Below, in pieces: positions 36,542 to 45,700 of a DNA stretch of 64,000 nucleotides (the stretch's first letter is position 1; each line of letters starts with the position of its first letter). A program made the translations under genes and the position numbers. The notes under the pieces are model-generated. The model was not told the origin of the DNA and made no database searches. It worked only from the letters and a program-made list of their open reading frames with translations. The DNA comes from Pyrinomonadaceae bacterium. Its GTDB lineage: Bacteria; Acidobacteriota; Blastocatellia; Pyrinomonadales; Pyrinomonadaceae. The stretch is taken from contig JAVEDP010000038.1 in assembly GCA_030841085.1 (NCBI GenBank), positions 62,001 through 126,000 on the forward strand, in the 5' to 3' direction.

Positions 36542-38029
36542 TCAAGCCAGCGACACCAACCCAGCGCCTTGTATGTTCTTATCGATGCCCGGCAGCGGAG
36601 TACACCTTTGCAAGAGAAAAGTTCGCAAATCGTCTGGTCTTAGGCTGGGATCTTGTTCGAGTAGTAGCGCTACAAGTCCTGAAACATGCGGTGCGGCAAA
36701 ACTTGTCCCAGGCCCGCAATCGCCAAAGCCGCCGCCGACCAGACAGCTCGTGATTCCCGTCCCCTGGAAGATTCCCCCCGGCGCGACCAGGTGAGGGCGC
36801 GTCTTGCTGCCTGCCGGTCCCCGGCTGCTGTAGTTCTGCACGGCGTGTCCCTGTCTATCCGTAGCCCCGACCACAATAACACCTTCAGCGTCAGCCGGCG
36901 TAGTTAGAGTGCCCGCGCCTGGTCCCTTGTTTCCAGCGCTCTTGATTATCGTAAGACCGAGCGCCCAAGCTTCGTCGCAGGCGACCGCCTCGCGCGATGT
37001 GCCGTCACTCGCCGCCCCCGCGCCCCACGAGCAGTTAGCAACGTGGACGCCGTCTTCCAAAGCCTGTTGGATAGCAATTGCGCCATCGAAGTCATCGCCG
37101 GTCAGGGTGCGATTCGTCGCCAGGACCTTATAGTTGTAGATCGTTGCCTCAGGCGCCATTCCGCCAAAGTTCGCGTCGTTCGAAGCGATTATTCCGGCTA
37201 CCGCGGTGCCGTGCAAATCGGAATTTCCCCACGGCTCATCGGTAAAGTTTTGTTTGTGCGCAACTCTCCCTTTCAGCGCTGGATGATTCAGGGCCACCTC
37301 AGAATCAATCACAGCCACGATAATGCCTTTGCCGGTTAGATTGAACTTCTCCCGGAATTGCGGGGCGCCTACCGTGATTCCGCCGACGTCGATCTCTGGC
37401 TCGAGGCGGCGAGTCAGATCAATCCTCTCAATCGAATCATCGGCAGCCACTTCAGTCAGAATCTGAGGATTGGCGAATGATCGAATGGTTCGATTAAGCC
37501 AACACGTTTGGGTGATCGAAGTTCGGGGCTGCGCGACCGCTGCCACAGTCTCAAGCTCGGCGTGAAAAGAGCCGCGGGCACTTTTTTCAAGCTGATCGGT
37601 GATCGCGCTCGATACTTTAAGAAAGTTATCGCGGAGAGAGACCACTTTGACGTAGCGAAGAAGCCGGGCCGAGGATACCGGAAGAAGTGCGGGCTCTGAT
37701 GTTCCCGGCTCCATCAATTCAGTTGTTACTCCCGAGGTTAGAGCCGGAAGCTCAAGCCGATTTAGCATGGTCCTAAATTGTGACCACACTTCTGTATTGC
37801 GCAATTCATCGACAATCTGGTTGAGCCCGGCAGACAACTCGGGTTGGCGCACCATTTCAAGGACTATGGAGCGCGGCCGCGCGATTTCAGTTATGGCCTC
37901 GAGGCCGGCTAGAGTTGGAGCTGGGAGACCGAAAGCAACGCAGAATTCGTCGCTGGCCTTGTTTGCTAACTTTTCGCCCAGCTGGTTTGAAACTCTATTG
38001 CGCGCAGCGGTGACAATTTCCTTGTCCAT
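36542..38029 (-). CDS. Subtilisin-like serine protease (S8), apparently cytoplasmic
   Basis: A 495-residue protein with GAGGAG upstream of ATG at 38029. It has no signal peptide. Residues about 120-212 form the propeptide-like region. The catalytic triad is intact: Asp242 (AVIDSEV), His273 (DLHGTAVAG), Ser443 (GPGTSFAAPHVSG), with the oxyanion Asn367 (KSAGNKG). Residues 1-115 are an unassigned helical extension. The lack of a signal peptide suggests that it acts inside the cell or is released by lysis. It shares a minus-strand operon with the unknown gene at 38076. The small gene at 36191 converges on it and resembles its propeptide. Confidence 0.88.
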   Translation of the reverse strand: MDKEIVTAARNRVSNQLGEKLANKASDEFCVAFGLPAPTLAGLEAITEIARPRSIVLEMVRQPELSAGLNQIVDELRNTEVWSQFRTMLNRLELPALTSGVTTELMEPGTSEPALLPVSSARLLRYVKVVSLRDNFLKVSSAITDQLEKSARGSFHAELETVAAVAQPRTSITQTCWLNRTIRSFANPQILTEVAADDSIERIDLTRRLEPEIDVGGITVGAPQFREKFNLTGKGIIVAVIDSEVALNHPALKGRVAHKQNFTDEPWGNSDLHGTAVAGIIASNDANFGGMAPEATIYNYKVLATNRTLTGDDFDGAIAIQQALEDGVHVANCSWGAGAASDGTSREAVACDEAWALGLTIIKSAGNKGPGAGTLTTPADAEGVIVVGATDRQGHAVQNYSSRGPAGSKTRPHLVAPGGIFQGTGITSCLVGGGFGDCGPGTSFAAPHVSGLVALLLEQDPSLRPDDLRTFLLQRCTPLPGIDKNIQGAGLVSLA

Positions 38030-38075
38030 CTCTCAAACTCCTCGAAATCAACCTTTGAGGCTTACGGCAAACAAG

Positions 38076-39206
38076 TCAAGGGCAGGTATCGGCTCGCACG
38101 ACCACCAAGCCGAATTTCTTGACCGCGTCGAACTTCAGACACCAGGCGCGCTTTGCCTTCGTCACGTCAAACACCGCGGCCTCTCGTTTGGCTGTGTCGG
38201 CCGCCGTCGGTGGCGCTGGGGGCTCGCCCATCTGGGCCAGCGCGCTCTTGGCCGTAAGATACGCGCTGTAAGCTGCCTCCTCCTCCTGACGCAATTTTTC
38301 AAGGGCATCCGCCGCTTCGGTTACGGCTTTCGTCGGATCTTTCAGAATCTCGTCGGCTATGGCTTTTGAAACAGTCTCTTTGGTGGCGTCCAGAATCTCG
38401 GCTATGAACAGAAGGGCATCGTTTGCTTTTTCAGTTTCAGCAAGACCCCCTTCGATGGTTACCGGCATGATCCCCACCGGCGGATCATTTGCCCCCGGCG
38501 CCTTAATCTTTTTGGCGGCTTCCATGCTGGCGTCGCTAATACCCAAACCACCGAGCCACGTGCTGCGTTTGCTCTTTAGCTGAGCAGGTCCCAGAACTGT
38601 TCCCCTTCTAATCTCGCCAAGATTCATTAAAGCCAGGGAGAGAGTGGGATCGCCCTCCTTTGCTCCCGCGCCGAAGAGAGCGACGCTGACAACCAAACTT
38701 CGCTGTTTGCCCCCATCCTGAAACTCGTTGACTTCGAGAAACCTGCTTTCATAATAGAGAGCTGTCCCATCTTGTGAGGTTACGATTCGGGCTTCGTACA
38801 CCGCGGCAATCTCCGTAACTGGAATGCCATTGTCATTCAGACGGATGCGGCGCCGCTCGTCGTCAGGATCCAGGAACACACCGTTTGTTTTGAAAATGAT
38901 CTCAGGCGTACGGTCATTGTCAGGTCCTGAGAATGTGCCTCGCACCACGATTACGCATCCCAAGTCCGGATTCAACGAGAGAGTGTTCGGATTGGATAGT
39001 TGGTAAAGATACGTGGGAAGCCGTCCCGAATCCTTCACGGTTTTCTCAGCGCCCGCTTTCTTCAAAGCCGCGCTGACCCCTCCGATCGCCTTTCCGATTA
39101 GCAGCGGCAAAAAGATCGCGGCGAGCGCCCCGAGGAATTCCGGTTCTGGAGCTACATTAGGCTCGCTTAGGAGACACTGCCTTCTTAGATATACCCTGGT
39201 TTCCAT
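38076..39206 (-). CDS. Protein of unknown function upstream of the subtilase
   Basis: About 376 residues from ATG at 39206 (METRVYLRRQ), preceded by AAAGGGA; the longer frame adds 28 weak residues. No family was recognised. Residues about 25-48 are moderately hydrophobic (EFLGALAAIFLPLLIGKAIGG). Beta-rich text follows (CVIVVRGTF, AVYEARIVTSQDGTALYYESRFLEV). Around residues 255-345 there is a helical, charged region (ATKETVSKAIADEILKD, AADALEKLRQEEEAAYSAY) that could be a coiled coil. It lies 46 bp upstream of the protease gene on the same strand, so it may be its substrate, partner or sensor (inference). Confidence 0.6.
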   Translation of the reverse strand: METRVYLRRQCLLSEPNVAPEPEFLGALAAIFLPLLIGKAIGGVSAALKKAGAEKTVKDSGRLPTYLYQLSNPNTLSLNPDLGCVIVVRGTFSGPDNDRTPEIIFKTNGVFLDPDDERRRIRLNDNGIPVTEIAAVYEARIVTSQDGTALYYESRFLEVNEFQDGGKQRSLVVSVALFGAGAKEGDPTLSLALMNLGEIRRGTVLGPAQLKSKRSTWLGGLGISDASMEAAKKIKAPGANDPPVGIMPVTIEGGLAETEKANDALLFIAEILDATKETVSKAIADEILKDPTKAVTEAADALEKLRQEEEAAYSAYLTAKSALAQMGEPPAPPTAADTAKREAAVFDVTKAKRAWCLKFDAVKKFGLVVVRADTCP

Positions 39207-39894
39207 TGTGCTATCCCTTTCAGGTGGAAGCTGTGATTGTGGTAGCAAGCCCGAAAAGCTAACACCGTCAACTCTCAAGTCGAGAAACATTCTGAGCTCT
39301 GACGGTTAGAAAAAACTAGCTGCTTCGTTAAGTAATGTCGAGAAGCTGCAAAACGTTTCAAGTGCGGGGAAGGTGATTGATGGCACAGAAGTAAATGGAA
39401 GGGTATGACGATTCTCAATTCCTGCCGCACCAGCTCCAGAAGAATCCGCTCGACCAGATCATTCGATTGGAACGAAAATCCATTTCGCCTTTGATAGTCA
39501 TGCCGTCATCGGACTTAGATCGAGCTACGGAACCAGCCAGTCTAAGTGCGAACTCTATTCATGATAGCTTCTTACTCAATACCGCTAACGACCTAAGAAA
39601 ACCTAAGTTAGAGAAGTAAATTACCCGCGAAACAGTCGTATGGTTCATTAATTCAGGAACCCGAAAATGCTAATTGCGAAAAGCCATCGAGGTTGAACTT
39701 CCGGCAACGCTTAACTTCCAATTCGCACTTACGGCAAAGTAAGCTTCCAATCCTTGTGAAAGCGGAGACTTGAGAAATGCGAGATTCCTACGACTCTGTA
39801 GAACTCTCGGCAAGAAACTGCTTCTAGTTGCGGCAAGTAATCGCTTCAAGTCACAGTGACGAATGCGTAAAGGTGTGAAGCGTAAGCCGTGACC
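39207..39894. other. 690-bp intergenic region with degenerate GCAA...GCTTC repeats
   Basis: Four loose copies of a roughly 18-nt pattern lie at 39702-39720, 39732-39750, 39809-39825 and 39831-39849 (for example CGGCAAGTAATCGCTTCAAG). Related copies occur at 35951-35995. The region should hold the promoter of the unknown gene (minus), but none is convincing. A 74-codon frame at 39395-39619 lacks a ribosome site and is not called. Confidence 0.45.
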
Positions 39895-40968
39895 CTATTG
39901 TGTCATGGTGCCGAAGGTGCTGTATCGCAGAGAAAAACTGAATACAGCGGGAGTACCGCGCGGCACTGCGTTTTGATAGAAATTCTGTGGCGGCAAGTCG
40001 TTCTGCGTCAAGATCGGCCCGGTATCAATCAAGCCCTTTGCTCCGGCGCGCAATTCCTGTGGCGTTTGGGTCAATCCTCGGCCCCCCTGAAGAGACCCGC
40101 GATAGTTTATCGCTTGCCCTGCCCTGCTCACGTACTTCGCAAGCTTGACCGGCAAGGGTATTTCGTTTTCACCTATTTCACTTAACCCGAGCAGCTGCGT
40201 TGAAGAAACTATGACAATGAGATTGTCTGCCACCAAAAGTTTCTGCGGGTTGCGCGACATCACGCAGAAGCATCCCTCGGCGCGAGGTAACTGGATTTGT
40301 AAACCGGGTTGCGCCCAGTTCTTCCCCGCATTTATGTTCCTCGAAGGAAATAATAAAAACGCCTCGCCGAGCGTTCCATCCGCGAACTGCTCACGATCGA
40401 TTACATATACAAATCCGCCGCCTGAAAGTGATTCCAGCCCGAGGCGTACTCGTTCTCCCGTTGTCAGAATGGCATTATCTTCAATGCGTTCGGCAGTATC
40501 GATCAGACCCTTGCTTTTGCCGGCCGGTAAAGGGCAATTCCGTACCGGGCATTGACTGGGACTAAGCAGCCAGATCGTTACACCTAAGCGCACGTGCTCC
40601 TGGCCAGCTGGCGGTGGACCTTTAGGAAAATTCTTTTCTACAGAGTAAAGATACTGGGGCGATGACGGATTGACTGCTGTGGCTTTGTTGGTCGCCTGCC
40701 TTTGGATCGCCGAGCTATCTCTTCGCTTACCGTTGCGTTTCGGACCGCCACTGGCGGGTGCTGACTCGGGCTGCGAATCTAGTTTGACACCCGGGCGAGC
40801 GGCGGTAACAGTTGTCGCGCTAATGCTGTAAGCGCCGGAGGGGTCGGTCCCCTTAGTGCCCTCTTGCGCCAGAGTATTCGACTTGCCGAACAAGGCAGCG
40901 CTAACGACGAGTGTAATGAGTTGAGCGACGGTTATCAGCAACCGGCTGTGAGTGGTTCGCGAATGCAT
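39895..40968 (-). CDS. Secreted DUF4384 domain protein
   Basis: About 357 residues. ATG at 40968 is chosen (GAGGGTG upstream) over the TTG at 40980. The N-terminus looks like a signal peptide (ending TLAQ). Residues about 110-265 are a DUF4384-type domain: VRLGVTIWLLSP, GERVRLGLESLSGGGFVYVIDREQF and FLLFPSRNINAG, which match the pattern of the kinase C-terminus upstream. Three-gene order caspase-WD40, kinase-DUF4384, DUF4384, with gaps of 45 and 40 bp, shows one operon. DUF4384 proteins commonly accompany caspase-like and kinase proteins; the domain may bind a ligand or peptide, but its role is not established. Confidence 0.75.
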   Translation of the reverse strand: MHSRTTHSRLLITVAQLITLVVSAALFGKSNTLAQEGTKGTDPSGAYSISATTVTAARPGVKLDSQPESAPASGGPKRNGKRRDSSAIQRQATNKATAVNPSSPQYLYSVEKNFPKGPPPAGQEHVRLGVTIWLLSPSQCPVRNCPLPAGKSKGLIDTAERIEDNAILTTGERVRLGLESLSGGGFVYVIDREQFADGTLGEAFLLFPSRNINAGKNWAQPGLQIQLPRAEGCFCVMSRNPQKLLVADNLIVIVSSTQLLGLSEIGENEIPLPVKLAKYVSRAGQAINYRGSLQGGRGLTQTPQELRAGAKGLIDTGPILTQNDLPPQNFYQNAVPRGTPAVFSFSLRYSTFGTMTQ

Positions 40969-41008
40969 ATTCACCCTCAATTATTTACGTCCGTCCGCAC
41001 TACAAAAG

Positions 41009-42727
41009 CTAACGGTAATTAACTTCCCTGTGCGACAACTCAAGTGGGAACGCCCATACCTCGCGGTTGGCGCTAATCGTCGCACTAGGTGAGATGCCGT
41101 TATTTCTCGTTACGTCCTGCGGTTGAATTCTCTGCTTTTCGAGGAATCCCCTTACAGACTGCTTCTCACCAGCATCAACGATCCGCCCCTTGTTTGAAAA
41201 AGCGGTTCGGTATGCATTTTCCAACTCCGGCACAGCTTGGTTGGCCCATACAATCCACTGCGTTTCAGTTCCTTCGTTTTCATCCAAAGGAAAGCTGTAG
41301 GTGTCCAATCTTTGATTCACAGACAAACGTGCGATGCCGTTGTTGTCTGTAGGATTTGGAAACAAGATATTCAACCCGGGTCCACCGTCGGAGCCGGGGC
41401 CCTCGTTGAGAACGTATAAAAAGCCTTCCGTCGGCGCTTCAAAGTGAAAACTTATTTCTGAGCCATTATTAAAAACCTCTGTTCCCGTCGAGGGAAATGG
41501 AGTTGAATAAGAATTCGACTTCTTGTCCTTCATCTTGGCATTTAACCAATAAGTAAGCGCGCGCGGTGCGGTTTGGCGGCTATAGCGCCAAACAGCCCAC
41601 GCGCCAAGCAGTGATATCACAAGGACAGCAGCGAAACTAGTCAACCACAACTTTCGGTTCGATGGCACTGCAGACGATGACTTTTGGTGGATAACGGCGG
41701 ACGCTTTGCCGGGCTTAGGACTTGCCCCTATGGCTGCCTCGGTAACCGCTGGTTCATCGATCGCGGTTGACTTCTTCCAAGTCGAAATCTCATCGTCATA
41801 TTCCAACAGGGCGCGCGCCAAGTCATCTCCAAAATCACAGGCCCGTTGATAGCGATCGATAACTCGATAGGACAAAGCTTTGAGAATCGCGTCCTGGGCG
41901 GCGACAGGCAAACCTGGTCGCAACACTCTGGGACTCAGCGGTTCTGTCTTTTGCATTTCGGAAAGTTGGAAAGGGGTTTCCGGGTTGAAAGGACAGCGAC
42001 CGGTTACCATTTCGTAGGCGATCACGCCCAGCGCATAGACATCGCTCACCGAGGAAACCTTTTTGCCTTGCAGTTGCTCCGGAGACATGTAGCTGACCGT
42101 GCCGGCAAGTTTTCCGGTGACCGTGCTCGGCGCAACCAGGGAATTTCGAATCTTTGCGATACCAAAGTCTATGACTTTGACTTTCCAGGTGCCATCGGCG
42201 CGACGATGGACCATAACATTCTCCGGCTTCAGGTCTCGATGAACGACTTCATATTCGTGCGCGGCCGTGAGCGTACGCCCTGCTTGTTTCCAGATATGAG
42301 CCACATCGGCAAACTCCATTCCCCGATCCGGGCGCATGTGGGTTCGCAGGTTTTCGCCTTCGACAAACTGCATGACCAGGTAGGGATGACCGTTCCGCAA
42401 AGTTCCAGCGTCAAGCAGGCCGACCACTCCCGGATCATCAATTCGTGTAAGAGCTTCAGCTTCCTGGCGAAACTTGGTAACGATCCACTCGTCTTGAAGC
42501 GCCTTCTCCTGTAAGACTTTGACTACCACTCGCCGCGACATCAGTTCTGGTTTGTCCCGCGCCAGATACACGTCGCCCATGCCCCCGCCGCCAAGTCGCT
42601 GCTCGACGTAGTATCGGCCATCCAAAGTTGAACCGATTAATTCAAACACCTCCGCCGCCGGCACGGTGGTCGAACCGATCTCAGTAGGCTTGGAGCGCTC
42701 ATCAGTCGGGCCTTCGTCTTCCATCAT
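41009..42727 (-). CDS. Membrane Ser/Thr protein kinase with C-terminal DUF4384 domain
   Basis: A 572-residue protein. The Hanks-type kinase domain spans about 38-310: glycine loop GGGGMGDVYLA (46-56), catalytic Lys70 (VVVKVL), HRDLKPEN with Asp165, DFG at Asp187, then SPEQLQG. A membrane span lies at about 360-380 (LWLTSFAAVLVISLLGAWAVW). The extracytoplasmic part, about 390-510, is a DUF4384-type domain (FHFEAPTEGFLYVLNEG, LNILFPNPTDNNG). The kinase should phosphorylate cytoplasmic partners in response to an outside signal. It lies 45 bp after the caspase-WD40 gene and 40 bp before the DUF4384 gene, so it is in one operon. Confidence 0.9.
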   Translation of the reverse strand: MMEDEGPTDERSKPTEIGSTTVPAAEVFELIGSTLDGRYYVEQRLGGGGMGDVYLARDKPELMSRRVVVKVLQEKALQDEWIVTKFRQEAEALTRIDDPGVVGLLDAGTLRNGHPYLVMQFVEGENLRTHMRPDRGMEFADVAHIWKQAGRTLTAAHEYEVVHRDLKPENVMVHRRADGTWKVKVIDFGIAKIRNSLVAPSTVTGKLAGTVSYMSPEQLQGKKVSSVSDVYALGVIAYEMVTGRCPFNPETPFQLSEMQKTEPLSPRVLRPGLPVAAQDAILKALSYRVIDRYQRACDFGDDLARALLEYDDEISTWKKSTAIDEPAVTEAAIGASPKPGKASAVIHQKSSSAVPSNRKLWLTSFAAVLVISLLGAWAVWRYSRQTAPRALTYWLNAKMKDKKSNSYSTPFPSTGTEVFNNGSEISFHFEAPTEGFLYVLNEGPGSDGGPGLNILFPNPTDNNGIARLSVNQRLDTYSFPLDENEGTETQWIVWANQAVPELENAYRTAFSNKGRIVDAGEKQSVRGFLEKQRIQPQDVTRNNGISPSATISANREVWAFPLELSHREVNYR

Positions 42728-42772
42728 TTCATCATTTCAACTTTTAGTGTTCGAGCATGACGACGAGTCGCA

Positions 42773-45700
42773 TCAGGGATTTCGTGCCACGATAGTGTCC
42801 CGGCTGCCGCGGGCGAAGTCGAACAGGGCAGGTTGTTGCAGTCTGCCTGCGTTAGCTTGCGCGTTGTTGTTGGCGGCCGGAATGGTGCCGGCGTTTAAAC
42901 CGGGCGCCGGCGAGTCGCCGGTTATCGGCGTCGTCGTACCGGTGTCCTGCAAACCACGCGCATTGTCCTGCAAGATCAAACGAGGCTGATCGCCCGCGGG
43001 CGATGAAGCACTGGAAATTTGTCCATTCCTGATTTGTTCGTTCAGCTTCGGTACGCGATCCTCACCATACTCCAACCACTCGAGCAAAGTGATCGTCTTG
43101 TCGACGGGCTTGAAATCCGCGTGTTGCGATCCCAGACCGTCCCGCGTTAGCGCATAACTTAAGAGGCCTTGGCTGATGGACTTGTTTTCCAAAGCTACAT
43201 TATCCGCCTGGGTCGCAGTCAGGATTCGCATTCCTTTGTCATACGACAACTGTCCTAGACCACGACTGCCCATCGGTCCGGGCCTAAACCCGCCACCTTC
43301 GACAGCAGCGGTAGAGTGGCAAGCATCCACGATTAGCACTAGCTCGCCGGCGTCCACGTCGCGTAACCACAAAGAGAGATCATCACTGGAAATGCTGTGT
43401 CGGCGCACCTGGTCCGTGAAAACTTTCTGCGTGCCCGCACCGGTGTCATAAGGGATGAGATAAAAATTCCCGGCGCGATCCGCGTAACCGTGGCTCGAAT
43501 AGAGAATCAACACCATGTCGTCCGGGGTTGCCGGACGCAGTTTGTCAAAGTTTGCAATACTGCCGCCGCTCGCGGGCCGCGGCATATCAGCTTTGTCACT
43601 CTTGGTTTTCGTCGCCGGCGCAGTTACTACTTTCGCAGGCGGCTTCTTTCCTCGCGCAGCTTTGGTTGGTCTGGGCGTAAGCGCTAATGCTGCTGCCGCG
43701 GCAGGCTTGATCGTTTCCATCGTCGCTTGCTGAGCGCGATTGTTAAGCCGCGTCAACACTCGGCGGAAATTTTCTTTCGTAGCCAGGTTTTCGCTGTCGA
43801 CTGTTTGCTCGCCCTGTTTTTTGTATTTGGAGGTGAGGCTAATGGGGACTATCTCCGAAAACTGCCCGGTTGCCGCGAGATCCCTGGCCATTGCCACTTG
43901 CAACTCTTTCGCGTCGTTGCCGGGAAATTCAAGATTAAAGGTCGGGTTCTCGAACGCGGTAACGCCAACTGAAATGATATAAGCCCGTCCCTTGCGCGCC
44001 TGTGCGGCCGCCGGCAAGGCATAGTGAAAACGGTCGGTCAAACTCTTCACTCGATCCTCGTTGAAGGCGTAGGCGGAAAAGACGATTTCGCTTTTCTCTG
44101 ACCTTTGTGGGACCTTGACGTTGTTGAAAGTCAATAAGGTACGTCCAGCGCCGGCGTCCAGTTGAATCTTATTGGCAGCGCGCCACGCCGCAAGTTCCTC
44201 CGTAAGCGTCTGGGTAACTGACGGTGCTACTGAATTCTCCGCTGCGGGCGTCGAGTAGCCCACCAATTGCCCGTTGCGAAACAGTCGCACATCATAAACG
44301 CCTGACCGTCGCGGCTGTCCTTGCGCGTCAGTTTGCGTTTCACTGGCAGCGTCTGCGACTTCGACGGTAATGCGCACCGTGTCTGCATTAACAGGAATCA
44401 CTTCTTTAATTTTTACTTTGGGCTGCGCGCGATTCGTCTTTGCTAAATCGGGCAACTCGCCAAATTCATCAGCGCTCAACAAACGCGTCAATAGACGCGG
44501 CTCGTAAAAATAGCGCATGAAGACCTCGACCGGTTCGGGGTTATACGGCTCGTTCGGCATAATCCAATGAACTTCTTCAATCTCGTCTAACCGGCTGGTA
44601 TCAAAACGTCCATCGGGAGTGGTCAGCATCCAGTCGTCTTCATTAGGAGCGACCAGGATTCCCAGCTCGTCCTGGGTTGCGACGTTGAACAAGCGCACTT
44701 TGTTTTCGACGCCACCTAGCGCGATCGTTTTACCATTGGGGCTGTAAGCCAGGCTGCCCCAAACGTCCGTTTCGATTTTTAGTTTTTCAACGCGCTTTGA
44801 GATCAAATCCCAAGAATAAATCTTGCTGAAAATGGTGAAGGTGAGGACATTCTTCTGCGGCACGAAAATGAAGCTGCTGACGTCTGTCCCCAAATCGAGC
44901 TTATGGTCGTAAAGCTCCTTGCCGTTGTCGGCCTCCCATACCTTGATTTTGTCTTTATCCTCACTCGCCATCAGCTTACTGTCTGAGCTAAAAACTACTT
45001 TTGATACGAAGTTGCTCTGAAATTCTCGTTCGACATCTTTTTCGTACAACTCGCGCCAGGCCGCCGGTTGGCCCACTTCATAAACATCAATTTCCGTCTT
45101 GTTGCGAAAGGAATCCCAAATGGATTGACCTTTCGGCATATAAGCAAACTTCTTTGTATCAGGACTGAAACTAAACTGATTCTCCAAAATGTTGCCGGCG
45201 TCGAACACTCGTTGACCGCTGCTAATATCCATGATGCGGAGTTGGACTTTGCGTGAAGCAAAAAATTTCAGTCTGACCTTTTCCTCGAGAATTTCCAGCA
45301 CCACCATTTTGTTGTCGGGGCTGAACTGAGCGGCGATGATTTTTTGCGTAGGCGGATCTTCGACGGCAAAACTCTGGATATCTTTCTCAGAGTTTAGGCC
45401 GCGCACCGTGAGAGTTTTTTCGTCAGGCGAGACGTGCAAGAGTAGCTGGCCATCGGGGGAAACAGGAAGGTTGTTACCGAGAGCCGGGGACGTTTCAACG
45501 ATACGTTGTGGGTTGGAACGTTTCTCCAGGTCCCACAACTTAACGCCGCCTGCAAAACTTGAGGTCAAAAGGAGCTTATCGTTCGCAAAGCGCGGCACAG
45601 TAGTTAAGGGAAACGGAATCGGCACCTTCTGCCCTTTGATTGAACCGCGTTTGGCGACGGCCAGCGTTGCCAACTCCTGCCCGGTCACCGCGTCCCAGCG

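Noticed and set aside
39395-39619. 74-codon frame in the 39.2-39.9 kb gap
   Set aside because: No ribosome site, no domain, and weak composition; possibly chance.
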